Assembly (NCBI RefSeq): GCF_041154385.1
Contig: NZ_AP028929.1
Coordinates: 496,001 to 560,000, forward strand
DNA from: Streptococcus sp. SN-1
Lineage (GTDB): Bacteria > Bacillota > Bacilli > Lactobacillales > Streptococcaceae
DNA: 64,000 nucleotides
Reading direction: 5' to 3'
Shown here: one piece after another, positions 19,819 through 29,919 of the stretch
Layout of the letters: every line of letters begins with the position of its first letter
Position numbering within the stretch: position 1 is the first letter of the stretch
Notes under the pieces: model-generated
The model's database searches: none
What the model was told of the DNA's origin: nothing
The model's input: the letters and a program-made list of their open reading frames with translations, nothing else
Position numbers and translations under genes: made by a program

Positions 19819-21705
19819 ATGAACAATCAGGAAATTGCAAAAAAAGTCATCGATGCCTTGGGCGGACGTGAAAATGTCAACAGTGTAGCTCACTGTGCGA
19901 CTCGTCTTCGTGTCATGGTCAAAGATGAAGGAAAAATCAATAAAGAAGTGATTGAGAACTTGGAAAAAGTTCAAGGTGCTTTCTTTAACTCAGGTCAATA
20001 CCAAATCATCTTTGGTACTGGTACAGTAAACAAAATGTACGATGAAGTTGTTGCGCTTGGTTTGCCAACATCATCTAAAGATGACATGAAAGCAGAAGCT
20101 GCGAAACAAGGGAACTGGTTCCAACGTGCTATCCGTACTTTCGGTGACGTTTTTGTTCCAATCATCCCAGTTATCGTAGCGACAGGTCTCTTTATGGGTG
20201 TGCGTGGTCTTTTCAACGCTCTTGAAATGCCACTTCCAGGTGACTTTGCAACTTACACTCAAATCTTGACAGATACAGCCTTTATCATCTTGCCAGGTTT
20301 GGTTGTGTGGTCAACCTTCCGTGTATTTGGTGGAAATCCTGCCGTTGGTATCGTTCTTGGTATGATGCTTGTTTCTGGCTCACTTCCAAACGCTTGGGCA
20401 GTCGCTTCAGGTGGTGAAGTAACAGCTATGAACTTCTTTGGTTTCATCCCTGTTGTTGGTTTGCAAGGTTCTGTTCTTCCAGCCTTCATCATCGGGGTTG
20501 TCGGAGCTAAATTTGAAAAAGCTGTCCGCAAGGTTGTTCCAGATGTCATTGACCTCTTGGTAACACCATTCGTGACACTTTTGGTCATGTCTATCCTTGG
20601 ACTCTTTGTTATCGGACCAGTCTTCCACGTTGTTGAAAACTACATCCTTATTGGTACAAAAGCAATTCTTGGCTTGCCATTTGGTCTTGGTGGTTTCTTG
20701 ATTGGTGGGGTTCACCAATTGATTGTCGTGTCAGGTGTGCACCACATCTTCAACTTGCTTGAAGTGCAATTGCTTGCTGCTGACCATGCTAATCCATTCA
20801 ACGCGATCATCACTGCGGCTATGACAGCCCAAGGTGCTGCGACTGTTGCGGTTGGTGTTAAAACTAAAAATCCAAAACTGAAAACACTTGCTTTCCCAGC
20901 TGCTCTTTCTGCCTTCCTCGGTATTACAGAGCCTGCTATCTTCGGGGTGAACTTGCGTTTCCGTAAACCATTCTTCCTTTCATTGATTGCTGGTGCAATC
21001 GGTGGTGGATTGGCTTCAATCCTTGGACTTGCTGGTACTGGTAGTGGTATCACTATCATCCCTGGTACAATGCTTTATGCAGGTAATGGACAACTTCCAC
21101 TATACCTTCTTATGGTAGCTGTATCATTTGCACTTGGTTTTGCTCTTACTTACATGTTTGGTTATGAGGATGAAAAAGAAGTTGCTACTGAAGTAGAGAC
21201 AGAACGTTTGGTCCAAGAAGAAACAACTGGTAACATTCCAGCAGCTCTTCAAAATGAAACACTTGTAACTCCTATCGTTGGTGATGTTGTAGCTCTTGCT
21301 GATGTTAATGACCCTGTTTTTTCAAGTGGTGCTATGGGACAAGGCATCGCTGTGAAACCAAGTCAAGGTGTGGTCTATGCACCTGCTGATGCTGAAGTTT
21401 CAATTGCATTTCCAACAGGACACGCTTTTGGTTTGAAAACAACTGATGGTGCTGAAGTTTTGATCCACGTTGGTATTGACACTGTATCTATGAATGGTGA
21501 AGGTTTTGAAGCAAAAGTTGCCCAAGGTGATAAGGTTAAAGCTGGCGATGTTCTTGGAACATTTGACTCAAACAAAATCGCTGCAGCTGGACTTGATGAT
21601 ACAACAATGGTTATCGTTACAAATACAGCTGACTACGCTTCAGTAGCTCCAGTCGCAACAGGTTCAGTTGCGAAGGGAGATGCCGTTATTGAAGTGAAAA
21701 TCTAA
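19819..21705 (+). CDS. scrA: Sucrose-specific PTS transporter EIIBCA
   Basis: Membrane permease that imports sucrose and phosphorylates it to sucrose-6-phosphate. 628 aa in the order IIB (1-85, phosphorylated Cys26 in AHCATRLR), IIC (about 105-445, ten or so membrane segments) and IIA (about 485-628, active His550 in LIHVGIDTV). The ATG at 19819 is chosen because AAGGAG lies 10 bases upstream; an upstream in-frame TTG at 19813 is too close to that site. It is divergent from scrB and followed by a terminator, then scrK. Confidence 0.97.
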   Translation: MNNQEIAKKVIDALGGRENVNSVAHCATRLRVMVKDEGKINKEVIENLEKVQGAFFNSGQYQIIFGTGTVNKMYDEVVALGLPTSSKDDMKAEAAKQGNWFQRAIRTFGDVFVPIIPVIVATGLFMGVRGLFNALEMPLPGDFATYTQILTDTAFIILPGLVVWSTFRVFGGNPAVGIVLGMMLVSGSLPNAWAVASGGEVTAMNFFGFIPVVGLQGSVLPAFIIGVVGAKFEKAVRKVVPDVIDLLVTPFVTLLVMSILGLFVIGPVFHVVENYILIGTKAILGLPFGLGGFLIGGVHQLIVVSGVHHIFNLLEVQLLAADHANPFNAIITAAMTAQGAATVAVGVKTKNPKLKTLAFPAALSAFLGITEPAIFGVNLRFRKPFFLSLIAGAIGGGLASILGLAGTGSGITIIPGTMLYAGNGQLPLYLLMVAVSFALGFALTYMFGYEDEKEVATEVETERLVQEETTGNIPAALQNETLVTPIVGDVVALADVNDPVFSSGAMGQGIAVKPSQGVVYAPADAEVSIAFPTGHAFGLKTTDGAEVLIHVGIDTVSMNGEGFEAKVAQGDKVKAGDVLGTFDSNKIAAAGLDDTTMVIVTNTADYASVAPVATGSVAKGDAVIEVKI

Positions 21706-21725
21706 TCAATCCTCTCTAATGTGAA

Positions 21726-21756
21726 AACGAACAAATGACATGTTTGTTCGTTTTTG
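21726..21756 (+). terminator. Terminator after scrA
   Basis: Perfect 10-bp stem AACGAACAAA / TTTGTTCGTT, 7-base loop, T-run. Confidence 0.9.
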
Positions 21757-21818
21757 CTTGAATGGTAAGATTTACAGAGGAAAATCTAAAAAATAGAGAA
21801 ATTTAGCCTTTCGAAATA

Positions 21819-21827
21819 TGCTATAAT
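21819..21827 (+). promoter_or_regulatory. Extended -10 promoter of scrK
   Basis: TG C TATAAT, 27 bases before the scrK ATG; no strong -35. Confidence 0.6.
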
Positions 21828-21854
21828 AAAGAAAATAAAAACAAGAGGTTTATC

Positions 21855-22742
21855 ATGACAAAATTATATGGAAGCTTGGAAGCGGGCGGTACAAAATTTG
21901 TCTGTGCTGTCGGTGATGAAAACTTTAACGTTGTAGAAAAAACACAATTTCCAACAACAACTCCAATCGAAACAATCGATAAAACTATTGAGTTCTTCTC
22001 AAAATTCGACAACCTTGCTGGTCTTGCAGTTGGTTCATTTGGTCCGATTGATATTGATAAAAACTCAAAAACTTATGGCTTTATCACAACGACTCCAAAA
22101 CCAAACTGGGCAAATGTGGACTTGCTTGGTGCCCTTCGTCGTGCCCTAAACGTGCCAATGTACTTCACAACAGACGTAAACAGCTCTGCTTATGGTGAAG
22201 TGGTTGCCCGTAACAATGCTGGTGGTCGTATCGAAAACTTGGTTTACTACACAATCGGTACAGGTATCGGTGCAGGTGTCATCCAACGTGGTGAGTTTAT
22301 CGGCGGTGTGGGTCATCCTGAGATGGGTCATTATTATGTTGCTAGACACCCAATGGATATTGAAAAAGAGTTTAAGGGTGTTTGTCCTTTCCATAAGGGA
22401 TGTCTGGAAGGCTATGCAGCTGGTCCAAGTTTGGAAGCTCGTACAGGTGTTCGTGGGGAAAACATTGAACTCAACAACCCTGTTTGGGATGTCCAAGCCT
22501 ACTATATCGCTCAAGCTGCGGTTAATGCGACAGTGACTTTCCGCCCAGATGTGATTGTCTTTGGTGGAGGGGTCATGGCTCAACAACATATGCTGGACCG
22601 TGTCCGTGAGAAATTTACATCTCTTCTTAATGGTTACCTACCAGTACCTGATGTGCGTGATTACATTGTGACGCCAGCAGTCGCAGGAAATGGTTCTGCT
22701 ACTCTTGGGAACTTTGTCCTTGCAAAAGAAGTTTCAAAATAA
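21855..22742 (+). CDS. scrK: Fructokinase (ROK family)
   Basis: Phosphorylates the fructose released by ScrB to fructose-6-phosphate. 295 aa. ROK signs: N-terminal GSLEAGGTKFVCAVG phosphate-binding motif, GTGIGAGVI, and the zinc site made of His and Cys in GHYYVARHP and CPFHKGCLEGYAAG (about 155-190). It has its own promoter behind the scrA terminator and sits beside the rest of the sucrose regulon. The RBS is AGAGG. Confidence 0.95.
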   Translation: MTKLYGSLEAGGTKFVCAVGDENFNVVEKTQFPTTTPIETIDKTIEFFSKFDNLAGLAVGSFGPIDIDKNSKTYGFITTTPKPNWANVDLLGALRRALNVPMYFTTDVNSSAYGEVVARNNAGGRIENLVYYTIGTGIGAGVIQRGEFIGGVGHPEMGHYYVARHPMDIEKEFKGVCPFHKGCLEGYAAGPSLEARTGVRGENIELNNPVWDVQAYYIAQAAVNATVTFRPDVIVFGGGVMAQQHMLDRVREKFTSLLNGYLPVPDVRDYIVTPAVAGNGSATLGNFVLAKEVSK

Positions 22743-22747
22743 AGCAC

Positions 22748-22778
22748 AAAATCCGCTTGGGAAACCAAACGGATTTTT
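22748..22778. terminator. Bidirectional terminator between scrK and the TVP38 gene
   Basis: Stem ATCCGCTTGG / CCAAACGGAT (one mismatch) with flanking A and T runs, placed between two converging genes. Confidence 0.8.
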
Positions 22779-22784
22779 TACATG

Positions 22785-23402
22785 TCAAAGCATTTGCCAG
22801 AAAAAGTCGATAATATAGGTCAGACCGTAGGTATAAACCACGAGGGTAAAGGGCTTGGTCAGAATGATGATGGTCATATAGCGCTTGAAGCTCATCTTGG
22901 TCAGGGCAGCCAGCATACAGAGAAAGTCGGCTGGACTAATGGGCCAAATCATCATAAAAATAAAGAAACGGTCAAAACGATTTCCTTTATCCAACCAGCC
23001 GATATACTTGTCGTAGGTACGCTTGCTGACGACAGACTGAACAAAGGCAGCTCCGTAGAGGCGCACCAGATAAAAGATAATGGCACAGCCAATCACGATT
23101 CCGATATAGTTGTAGATAGTACCGATGATGTGACCGTAGATAAAGACCCCAGCGACGGAGGTCAAGGCCCCAGGAATGATAGGGACGACCGTTTGTAAAA
23201 TCTGTAAAAAGATAAAGAGAGGTGGCCCCCAGATACCTGCCTGCTGGATAAAGGCAGAGAGGGTTTCCTTAGACTGTAAAATTCCAGCCTGATAAGCCCA
23301 AATACAGAAAATCAAACTCCCAACCCCACCGACAATCGATGAGATGTTGATAACTTGCTGTAAAAGGGGAGAAACAGCTTTCATTTGTTTATCCTGTGAC
23401 AT
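22785..23402 (-). CDS. TVP38/TMEM64 family membrane protein
   Basis: DedA-like (SNARE-associated) inner membrane protein of unknown substrate; relatives are thought to act in lipid movement or membrane homeostasis. 205 aa with about five hydrophobic segments. The family core VVPIIPGALTSVAGVFIYG (about 70-88) and the second re-entrant part IWPISPADFLCMLAALTKM are both visible. A minus-strand extended -10 (TG G TATAGT) lies upstream near 23430-23440. It converges with scrK and is divergent from hsdR. Confidence 0.85.
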   Translation of the reverse strand: MSQDKQMKAVSPLLQQVINISSIVGGVGSLIFCIWAYQAGILQSKETLSAFIQQAGIWGPPLFIFLQILQTVVPIIPGALTSVAGVFIYGHIIGTIYNYIGIVIGCAIIFYLVRLYGAAFVQSVVSKRTYDKYIGWLDKGNRFDRFFIFMMIWPISPADFLCMLAALTKMSFKRYMTIIILTKPFTLVVYTYGLTYIIDFFWQML

Positions 23403-23507
23403 GTAAACTCCTCATAGATAGTATATTTCTACTATACCATATTTTAGAGGAGAAAGGGGGAAGATTGCTTTTGCTATGGGAAGAGTGATGGAATTTGAGG
23501 CTAAACA

Positions 23508-23516
23508 TGCTATAAT
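23508..23516 (+). promoter_or_regulatory. Extended -10 promoter of the second hsdR
   Basis: TG C TATAAT, 32 bases before the hsdR ATG. Confidence 0.6.
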
Positions 23517-23548
23517 AAAGGGAGCAGACAAGTAGCAAAGGAGAGAGT

Positions 23549-26539
23549 ATGATACAGGTAAAACCAGAACTGGAGATAGAAAAACAACTGATCAACCAAC
23601 TGGTGACTGGGGAAAGTCAATGGACTTACAGAGATGACCTTAAAACAGAAGAGCAATTATGGGAAAACTTCTTTGAAAAGCTAGCCCAGAACAATGTGGC
23701 TCTATTGGCAGATCATCCCCTGACAGAACAGGAAAAACGCCAGATAAAGAATCAACTGAACTTTGTTAGCTACTATGATGCGGCCAAGTGGTTGGTAGGC
23801 GAAAATGGCATTGCCAAGGTTGAGGTTCAAAGAGAAGATGCTAGTTTGGGGACTATCCGTTTATCCGTTATCTGGCGAGACAATATCGCAGCTGGCAAGT
23901 CCAGTTATGAGGTTGTCAACCAAGTCGAGAGAGATAAGATAAATCCTCAGGATCAAGACCGCAGGCTAGATGTAACCCTCTTGATCAATGGCCTTCCAAT
24001 GATTCAGATCGAGCTTAAAAGTCCCAGAGTTGCTTTTCTGGATGCCTTTCATCAAATTAAGAAGTATGATAGGGAAGGCAAGTTCCGTGGTATTTACTCT
24101 ATCTTACAGATGTTTGTTGTGACCAATAAGGTAGACACACGCTATATCGCTGCTGCCAGAGAAAATAAACTCAACAAGCAATTTCTAACCAAGTGGGTGG
24201 ATAAGGACAACCAACCCATAACGAGCTTGACCAGTTTTGCCCACGAAGTCCTCTCCATCCCTCGTGCCCACCAGATGGTCATGCAGTATTCTGTCCTTGA
24301 TGATAGTAAGAAGGCTCTCATCCTCTTGCGTCCCTACCAGATCCATGCTATTGAGGCTGTTCAGGAAGCTTCTCGCCGTCAGGAGTCTGGCTATGTCTGG
24401 CATACGACAGGTTCAGGGAAGACCTTGACTTCTTATAAGGTGGCGAGAAATCTCCTTCAAATCCCATCTATCCAAAAGACGATTTTTGTCGTTGACCGTA
24501 GGGACTTGGATCAACAGACCACATCATCCTTCCTCTCCTATGCGACCAATGATGTTATTGATATCGATGAGACGGATAATACACATGATTTGGTTAAGCG
24601 ACTAGGAAGTAATGATAAGCGTGTGGTGGTAACGACCATCCAGAAAATCATCACCATGATGCGTAAGTTTGAACAAGGTCTTTACCAAAGAGATGCGGAC
24701 AAAATCAAGGGTCTCCGAGTGGCCTTTGTCGTGGATGAATGCCACCGTGCAGTAACACCTCAAACACAAAAAGACATTAAGGCCTTTTTCCCACAGTCTC
24801 TCTGGTACGGTTTTACAGGCACACCTATCTTTAAGGAAAATAAGCGCCAGCAGGTCGGTGATCTAGCCCAAACCACCCAGCAACAGTACGGAGACCGTCT
24901 CCATGAGTATACAGTCAAGGAAGCTATCCATGATGGAGCAGTTTTAGGATTTAAGGTGGATTATCGCAATACCCTCATCACGGATAAATCCGAAAATGAC
25001 ATACCAGATACTGTCTACGAGGATGAGGAGCATATGCTGGAAGTCTTGGATGCCATTATCAATAAATCCCGTCAACAGCTAGGATTCCAAAAAGGAGTTG
25101 GTAAGACCTACAATGCTATCCTGACCGTTAAATCAATCCCTCAAGCTCAAGCCTACTATGACCTCCTCAAACGAGTCAAGGCTGGGGAAACGAGAGTCAA
25201 GATATCGGAAAGGGTCAAGCAGGTTCTTCCTGACTTTCCAAAGGCGACCATCACCTACTCGGTCACAGAAAACGAAGAAGACTCAAGAGCCAATCAAGAT
25301 CACATGAAGCAAGTCTTAGAGGACTACAACCAAGAGTTTGATACCCACTTTACCATGGCGGATCTTCGTGGTTTTAATACGGATGTCAATAACCGTCTAG
25401 CTCGAAAGCAGGGCAAATACCTCTATCGCAAGGAACAGTTGGACTTAGTCATCGTGGTTAATCGTCTCTTAACGGGATTTGATGCGCCTTGTCTATCAAC
25501 TCTCTTTATCGATCGTAAACCCATGCAACCGCAGGACTTGATTCAAGCCTTTAGTCGTACCAACCGGATCTTTGACTCCAGTAAGACCTATGGGCATATC
25601 ATCACTTTCCAAAAGTCTCTAGCCTTTAAGGAAGCAGTAGATAATGCCCTCAAGCTCTATTCAAATGGTGGAGAAAACGAGGTCCTAGCCCCAAGCTGGG
25701 AAGAAGAAAAGAGGAACTTTTTACGGAGTTGCAGTGATTTCAAAAATCTTGCTACTGATGACTATGTGAATGGTTTAGATTTCGAGCAAGTCTCTACGCC
25801 TGAGTTGAGGAAACTAGCTAAAACCTATCAAGCCTTTGATAAGTACCTAGCCTCTATCCGAGTGTACAAAGAGTATGATGAGGAAGAACTTTACAGTCAG
25901 ACAGGACTTGATGGAGAAAAGTTGGAAAGGTATCTGGGCCTTTATCGAAATGTCCTTGCAGAATTAAAAAGCCGAGTAGAGGATGATGACGATGGAGAGC
26001 CACTTGATATCCACTATGAACTGGAGTCTATCCAAGTGGACGAAATCAACTATGCCTATATCCTAACCTTGATTCAAAGCCTGATTGAACAAGGTCAAAG
26101 TCAAGAAAAGAACCTAAGCACTCAAGATAAGGAAGCAGTGGATAACTATATTCAGAGTCTTGAGAAGACCAATCCAAATCTTGCCCAGATCATCACTGAA
26201 CTTTGGAGAGAGGTACAAGAACATCCAGAAAGCTATCGTGGTCAGTCTATCGCAAATATTTTGGATCAGATGATAGAAGCTGTCATCCAGCAACATATCC
26301 AAGTCTTTAGCAAGCGCTGGTATGTCGGCGAGGATGAACTCCGTTACTATGTCGAACACTATCATAAGGGAGCTAAAAAACAACTAGGAGAAAGCCAGCT
26401 GACCAAGAGCCAGCGCTATCAGGACTATAAGCTAGAGGTGGCGGATGCCCTTAATCCTCTCCTCTATAAAAAACAAATCAAGGAAGCCTATACCCAACTA
26501 GTGGAGGAAGTCATTGAGCCGTTGAGGGTTGGGAGGTAA
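23549..26539 (+). CDS. hsdR: Type I restriction enzyme R subunit (HsdR), second system
   Basis: Complete 996-aa restriction and translocation subunit. N-terminal nuclease core with [11 protein letters not shown] then MIQIELKSP (about 138-158), Walker A TTGSGKT (about 287), DECH box VVDECHRAV (about 393), FTGTP, and RTNRIF motif VI. It shares only the general family pattern with the hsdR at the left edge. The matching hsdS and hsdM lie 3.4 kb downstream, separated from it by the hamA-hamB pair. GC content and codon use look like the surrounding chromosome, unlike the AT-rich genes that follow. Confidence 0.96.
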   Translation: MIQVKPELEIEKQLINQLVTGESQWTYRDDLKTEEQLWENFFEKLAQNNVALLADHPLTEQEKRQIKNQLNFVSYYDAAKWLVGENGIAKVEVQREDASLGTIRLSVIWRDNIAAGKSSYEVVNQVERDKINPQDQDRRLDVTLLINGLPMIQIELKSPRVAFLDAFHQIKKYDREGKFRGIYSILQMFVVTNKVDTRYIAAARENKLNKQFLTKWVDKDNQPITSLTSFAHEVLSIPRAHQMVMQYSVLDDSKKALILLRPYQIHAIEAVQEASRRQESGYVWHTTGSGKTLTSYKVARNLLQIPSIQKTIFVVDRRDLDQQTTSSFLSYATNDVIDIDETDNTHDLVKRLGSNDKRVVVTTIQKIITMMRKFEQGLYQRDADKIKGLRVAFVVDECHRAVTPQTQKDIKAFFPQSLWYGFTGTPIFKENKRQQVGDLAQTTQQQYGDRLHEYTVKEAIHDGAVLGFKVDYRNTLITDKSENDIPDTVYEDEEHMLEVLDAIINKSRQQLGFQKGVGKTYNAILTVKSIPQAQAYYDLLKRVKAGETRVKISERVKQVLPDFPKATITYSVTENEEDSRANQDHMKQVLEDYNQEFDTHFTMADLRGFNTDVNNRLARKQGKYLYRKEQLDLVIVVNRLLTGFDAPCLSTLFIDRKPMQPQDLIQAFSRTNRIFDSSKTYGHIITFQKSLAFKEAVDNALKLYSNGGENEVLAPSWEEEKRNFLRSCSDFKNLATDDYVNGLDFEQVSTPELRKLAKTYQAFDKYLASIRVYKEYDEEELYSQTGLDGEKLERYLGLYRNVLAELKSRVEDDDDGEPLDIHYELESIQVDEINYAYILTLIQSLIEQGQSQEKNLSTQDKEAVDNYIQSLEKTNPNLAQIITELWREVQEHPESYRGQSIANILDQMIEAVIQQHIQVFSKRWYVGEDELRYYVEHYHKGAKKQLGESQLTKSQRYQDYKLEVADALNPLLYKKQIKEAYTQLVEEVIEPLRVGR

Positions 26540-26553
26540 GAGAACAGTGTTCG

Positions 26554-26559
26554 TATAAT
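26554..26559 (+). promoter_or_regulatory. Possible -10 of hamA
   Basis: TATAAT, 30 bases before the chosen hamA start and 15 bases after hsdR. No clear -35. Confidence 0.4.
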
Positions 26560-26588
26560 ATAAATCTATGTATAACATTGGAGTTTTT

Positions 26589-27410
26589 ATGTCATTACTT
26601 AGAAATTCATTTAATTCAATTTCAAACGATTTAACCAATCCAGTAAATAGTCAAAGTGGGAATAATATTGAAATTCTCTCTGCGGATGTACCGCAAATAA
26701 CAAGAGTTGAGAAGACTTTTATAAAGACAAATTTGGTTAATATTTCAAAGGGAACAAATAGTTCATACTCGGTGGAAACAATTGCAAGAAAAATATGTTC
26801 AGCTCTTGGAAAATTTGATAAAACTACAAATTCAGTCATTGAACCAATAGATCCAAGTAGAAATTCAGGATTTGCTGCAGAGTTCTTTTTGATTTGTATT
26901 TTACTAGATAATGGATTTGAACAACATTTCTGTTATAGGAATTTAGAGGAAAATTCCCCTAAAAAAGGGTTCGATGGTTTATATGTAAAAAATGGTGAAA
27001 AATGGATTGTGGAAAGTAAATCAACACATACCAGTGATACCCATAGAACCACTATTAGACGTGCTTATAATAGTATTTCTGATCAGTTAGAAGGTAGAAC
27101 AAATAATGATCCATGGGAAAATGCTGCTTCTCATGCTAAGAGTTCTAGAAACAATTTATCTTTAGTACATGAACTAGAAGAACTTAGTGAAAAGTATATG
27201 GAAGGTAAGTATGAATCGTTATCTAATTGTAATTTAATTATTGGATCTACAGTTATTGATCAAAATATTAGTGGGACTCCAAGTGATATTCAAAGAATTA
27301 TTGAACTTGTTAAATCGCACGAAACTTACAATGAAAAAATAGTAACTGTTAATCTAGATAATCAGCAGATTTTTATTGATGTGATGGAGGAAATTGCAAA
27401 TGGTCAGTAA
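26589..27410 (+). CDS. hamA: HamA-like nuclease of a Hachiman defence system (DUF1837)
   Basis: Putative effector nuclease. 273 aa from ATG 26589, chosen because GGAG lies 5 bases upstream; an ATG at 26568 has none. The middle holds a PD-(D/E)xK pattern: GFAAEFF (Glu98), then GFDGLYV (Asp129) and WIVESKS (Glu142-x-Lys144). This order and the adjacent SF2 helicase fit the DUF1837 HamA protein of Hachiman. Base composition is much more AT-rich than hsdR upstream, a sign of transfer. The stop overlaps the hamB start by 11 bases. Family assignment is from pattern and context, not a search; another restriction-like nuclease family remains possible. Confidence 0.72.
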   Translation: MSLLRNSFNSISNDLTNPVNSQSGNNIEILSADVPQITRVEKTFIKTNLVNISKGTNSSYSVETIARKICSALGKFDKTTNSVIEPIDPSRNSGFAAEFFLICILLDNGFEQHFCYRNLEENSPKKGFDGLYVKNGEKWIVESKSTHTSDTHRTTIRRAYNSISDQLEGRTNNDPWENAASHAKSSRNNLSLVHELEELSEKYMEGKYESLSNCNLIIGSTVIDQNISGTPSDIQRIIELVKSHETYNEKIVTVNLDNQQIFIDVMEEIANGQ

Positions 27411-29898
27411 ATCAGATGCTGGAAAAGCTATATTGACTAAAATTAAAAATAATAAAAAAATAAGTGATAATTTAATTAATTTATTATATTTTACCAAATC
27501 TTTATCTTCTAAAGATGCTGAGTTTCTGTTCTCTGTAGCTTTATTGTTAATTGAAGAGTTTGAAAGAAAAAGAGAACGGAATATTTATTTATTAATAGAG
27601 TATGCATATTTGATTATTGCCAGAACTTGTTTTAAAATTAATGATTTTAGGGCTTTATATGATTTTTCAATTAATTATGGATATTATCCAATAGCTCGAA
27701 AAATATTATCAGATGGATTATTAGAAAATAATATTAGTGTTCAACATTTAATTTCTAACAATGAATTGGATGATTTTTCTGAAGAAGGTAAGATCAAGAC
27801 TTATGAACAACATAAAGTATTTGAAGAAGTTATAGAATCTAAAAGTGAACAGCTGTTATTTGCAGCACCTACATCTTATGGTAAAAGTGAATTAATTTTT
27901 AAACATTTATCAAACAATAATGATAAATCTAAAGTTGCAATTATTGTTCCAACGAAAGCTTTAATTGATCAGACTTTTCGTGATGCAAAACAAAAGGTTC
28001 ATGATCGAAAAATTTTAATTCATGATCAAAATTATAATGTTGAAAAGGATAATAGGATATTAGCTATTGTGACTCAAGAACGCGCACTTCGATTAATTGA
28101 TGAAGGAATAGTTTTTGATATGATATATATTGATGAGGCTCATGAACTTTTAGATTTTAATTTTAGATTTCCGTTGGCTAATAGAAGTTTATTATTAGCA
28201 AGGTTTATAAATATTACTAGAAAACTTAATCTCCAAGTAAAACTTATATATCTTTCTCCAACAATTCAGAATTCTGAAAGTTTATTATTGGGAGACCAAG
28301 ATTTAATTAATGATTATAGAATAGAGAAGAATTTAAAAATTTTAGCAATCAAGTATTTAAGTAAAGAAAATAAAGAATATATATATGACTTATATCTCAA
28401 TGAATATATTCTTGTTTCTGAAAGAAATGATCCTTGGAAATATATTGTTGATACTGTAAGTAATGGTAGATTTAAAAAGAATCTACATTTTATCTTTCGT
28501 CCTAAACAAATTGAGGATTATGCTCAAGAATTATTTGATTTATCACCTGAACGCGACATTCCAGAGGAGATTAAAGAATTACAAGAGGAGTTATCTCGTA
28601 TTGTTCACCCAGAATTTAAACTAATAAACTATTTATCTAAGGGAATAGTTTATCTTCATGGAGTACTACCGTTATTAATAAGAAATTATCTACTTAAATA
28701 TATTAAAGAGTCAAAATTTTTAAGTAATTTTATTGCAAACTCTGTTGTTTTAGCAGGAATGAATTTGCCTATTGATAATTTGGTATATATATCAGGCTTT
28801 AATAGATCGAGTGATTTAAAAAATTTAATAGGTAGAGTTAATAGATTAAATGAGATATTTAAAAAGGAATCTTCATTATCTAGGATATTTATTCCAATTC
28901 ATTTTATTGAACTCATCGACTATCCACAATATAATGGTTGCAAAATACAGAATAAAATTACATCCTTAAGAGGGGTACATAAAGATAACGTAGAAAATCC
29001 AGTTTTAAAAAATTGTAATAATGATAACGATAAAGCGACTGTTATCAGGGATTACGAGGAACATATCATTAGGGATTATCATAGCTCTGATTTTAGAATT
29101 AAGCTATCTAAATCGGGTGCTCAACAGCTTTTAAATTATACGGAAGAAGGCATAATTAAGTTACAAAAAGTGATTTCTGAAACTAACAAAATTGAAGGTT
29201 TTGATAATCTTATTCAAAAGTGTTTAGAAAAAATAAGGACTATATTTTTTGAACCATTTGTATATGAGGAATCTAAATTAGATTATAATTATTTTGAACC
29301 AACAGTTAATGTCAGTCGTTTAAGATATTTGCAGACTTGTAATTATTATAAGAAATTTTTGGAGAATTCTTACCTTCCTTTGAGTGAGAGGGTAAACTAT
29401 CAATTTGATTATTGGAAACAAATTTTAAACAAAAAACGTAGAGATAAAATTAATTATTTTGTCTATGTTGGAACACAATTTGGAGAGGTTCCTTATGCAA
29501 CTGATATTTATTCAGGAAATCAAAGGGTTTATATTGACTTAAGAGAACATAAAGATGATTCTAAATTTTTATATAATATTGCAATTATAAAAATTCAAAA
29601 GGATGAGGATTTTATTTCACATGAAGTAACTCTTTTGTTGAATGCGTTAAAAGAATTTAAGATTATCAATGAAAACCAATTTGATTATTTTTTGTATGGG
29701 ACACAAGAACCAGAAGAAATTGCTATTTTAAAATTAGGAATTAGTAAAAATATTTATGAAAGTTTGAAAAATGAAAATCAAATTAGAAATATTGAATTTG
29801 ATGAATTTGGCAATCCTAAAGCGAATATAGCACTTAAAGAATTTATAAATACGAAACAAGGAATAGAAAAATTTGAATTGGAACAGTTTTTCCTTTAA
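27400..29898 (+). CDS. hamB: HamB-like SF2 helicase of a Hachiman defence system
   Basis: Putative DNA helicase partner of the nuclease upstream. 832 aa from ATG 27400 (GGAGG 9 bases upstream; the in-frame TTG at 27394 is too close). Helicase motifs in order: I AAPTSYGKSE (about 155), Ia VPTKALIDQ (about 182), II YIDEAHEL (about 243), III YLSPTIQ (about 285), V GMNLPIDNLVY (about 453) and VI LIGRVNRL (about 475). The APTSxGKS form is Ski2/HamB-like. The C-terminal 300 aa match nothing I recognise. Very AT-rich, as is hamA. In the Hachiman model the pair forms a complex in which helicase activity releases the nuclease on abnormal DNA (established for other species). Confidence 0.72.
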   Translation: MVSKSDAGKAILTKIKNNKKISDNLINLLYFTKSLSSKDAEFLFSVALLLIEEFERKRERNIYLLIEYAYLIIARTCFKINDFRALYDFSINYGYYPIARKILSDGLLENNISVQHLISNNELDDFSEEGKIKTYEQHKVFEEVIESKSEQLLFAAPTSYGKSELIFKHLSNNNDKSKVAIIVPTKALIDQTFRDAKQKVHDRKILIHDQNYNVEKDNRILAIVTQERALRLIDEGIVFDMIYIDEAHELLDFNFRFPLANRSLLLARFINITRKLNLQVKLIYLSPTIQNSESLLLGDQDLINDYRIEKNLKILAIKYLSKENKEYIYDLYLNEYILVSERNDPWKYIVDTVSNGRFKKNLHFIFRPKQIEDYAQELFDLSPERDIPEEIKELQEELSRIVHPEFKLINYLSKGIVYLHGVLPLLIRNYLLKYIKESKFLSNFIANSVVLAGMNLPIDNLVYISGFNRSSDLKNLIGRVNRLNEIFKKESSLSRIFIPIHFIELIDYPQYNGCKIQNKITSLRGVHKDNVENPVLKNCNNDNDKATVIRDYEEHIIRDYHSSDFRIKLSKSGAQQLLNYTEEGIIKLQKVISETNKIEGFDNLIQKCLEKIRTIFFEPFVYEESKLDYNYFEPTVNVSRLRYLQTCNYYKKFLENSYLPLSERVNYQFDYWKQILNKKRRDKINYFVYVGTQFGEVPYATDIYSGNQRVYIDLREHKDDSKFLYNIAIIKIQKDEDFISHEVTLLLNALKEFKIINENQFDYFLYGTQEPEEIAILKLGISKNIYESLKNENQIRNIEFDEFGNPKANIALKEFINTKQGIEKFELEQFFL

Positions 29899-29919
29899 TT
29901 ACAGAGTAGGAGGCTACAA

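Noticed and set aside
22782..23198. 138-codon plus-strand frame after scrK
   Set aside because: It is antisense to the TVP38 family gene, which has clear membrane segments and the family core motif.
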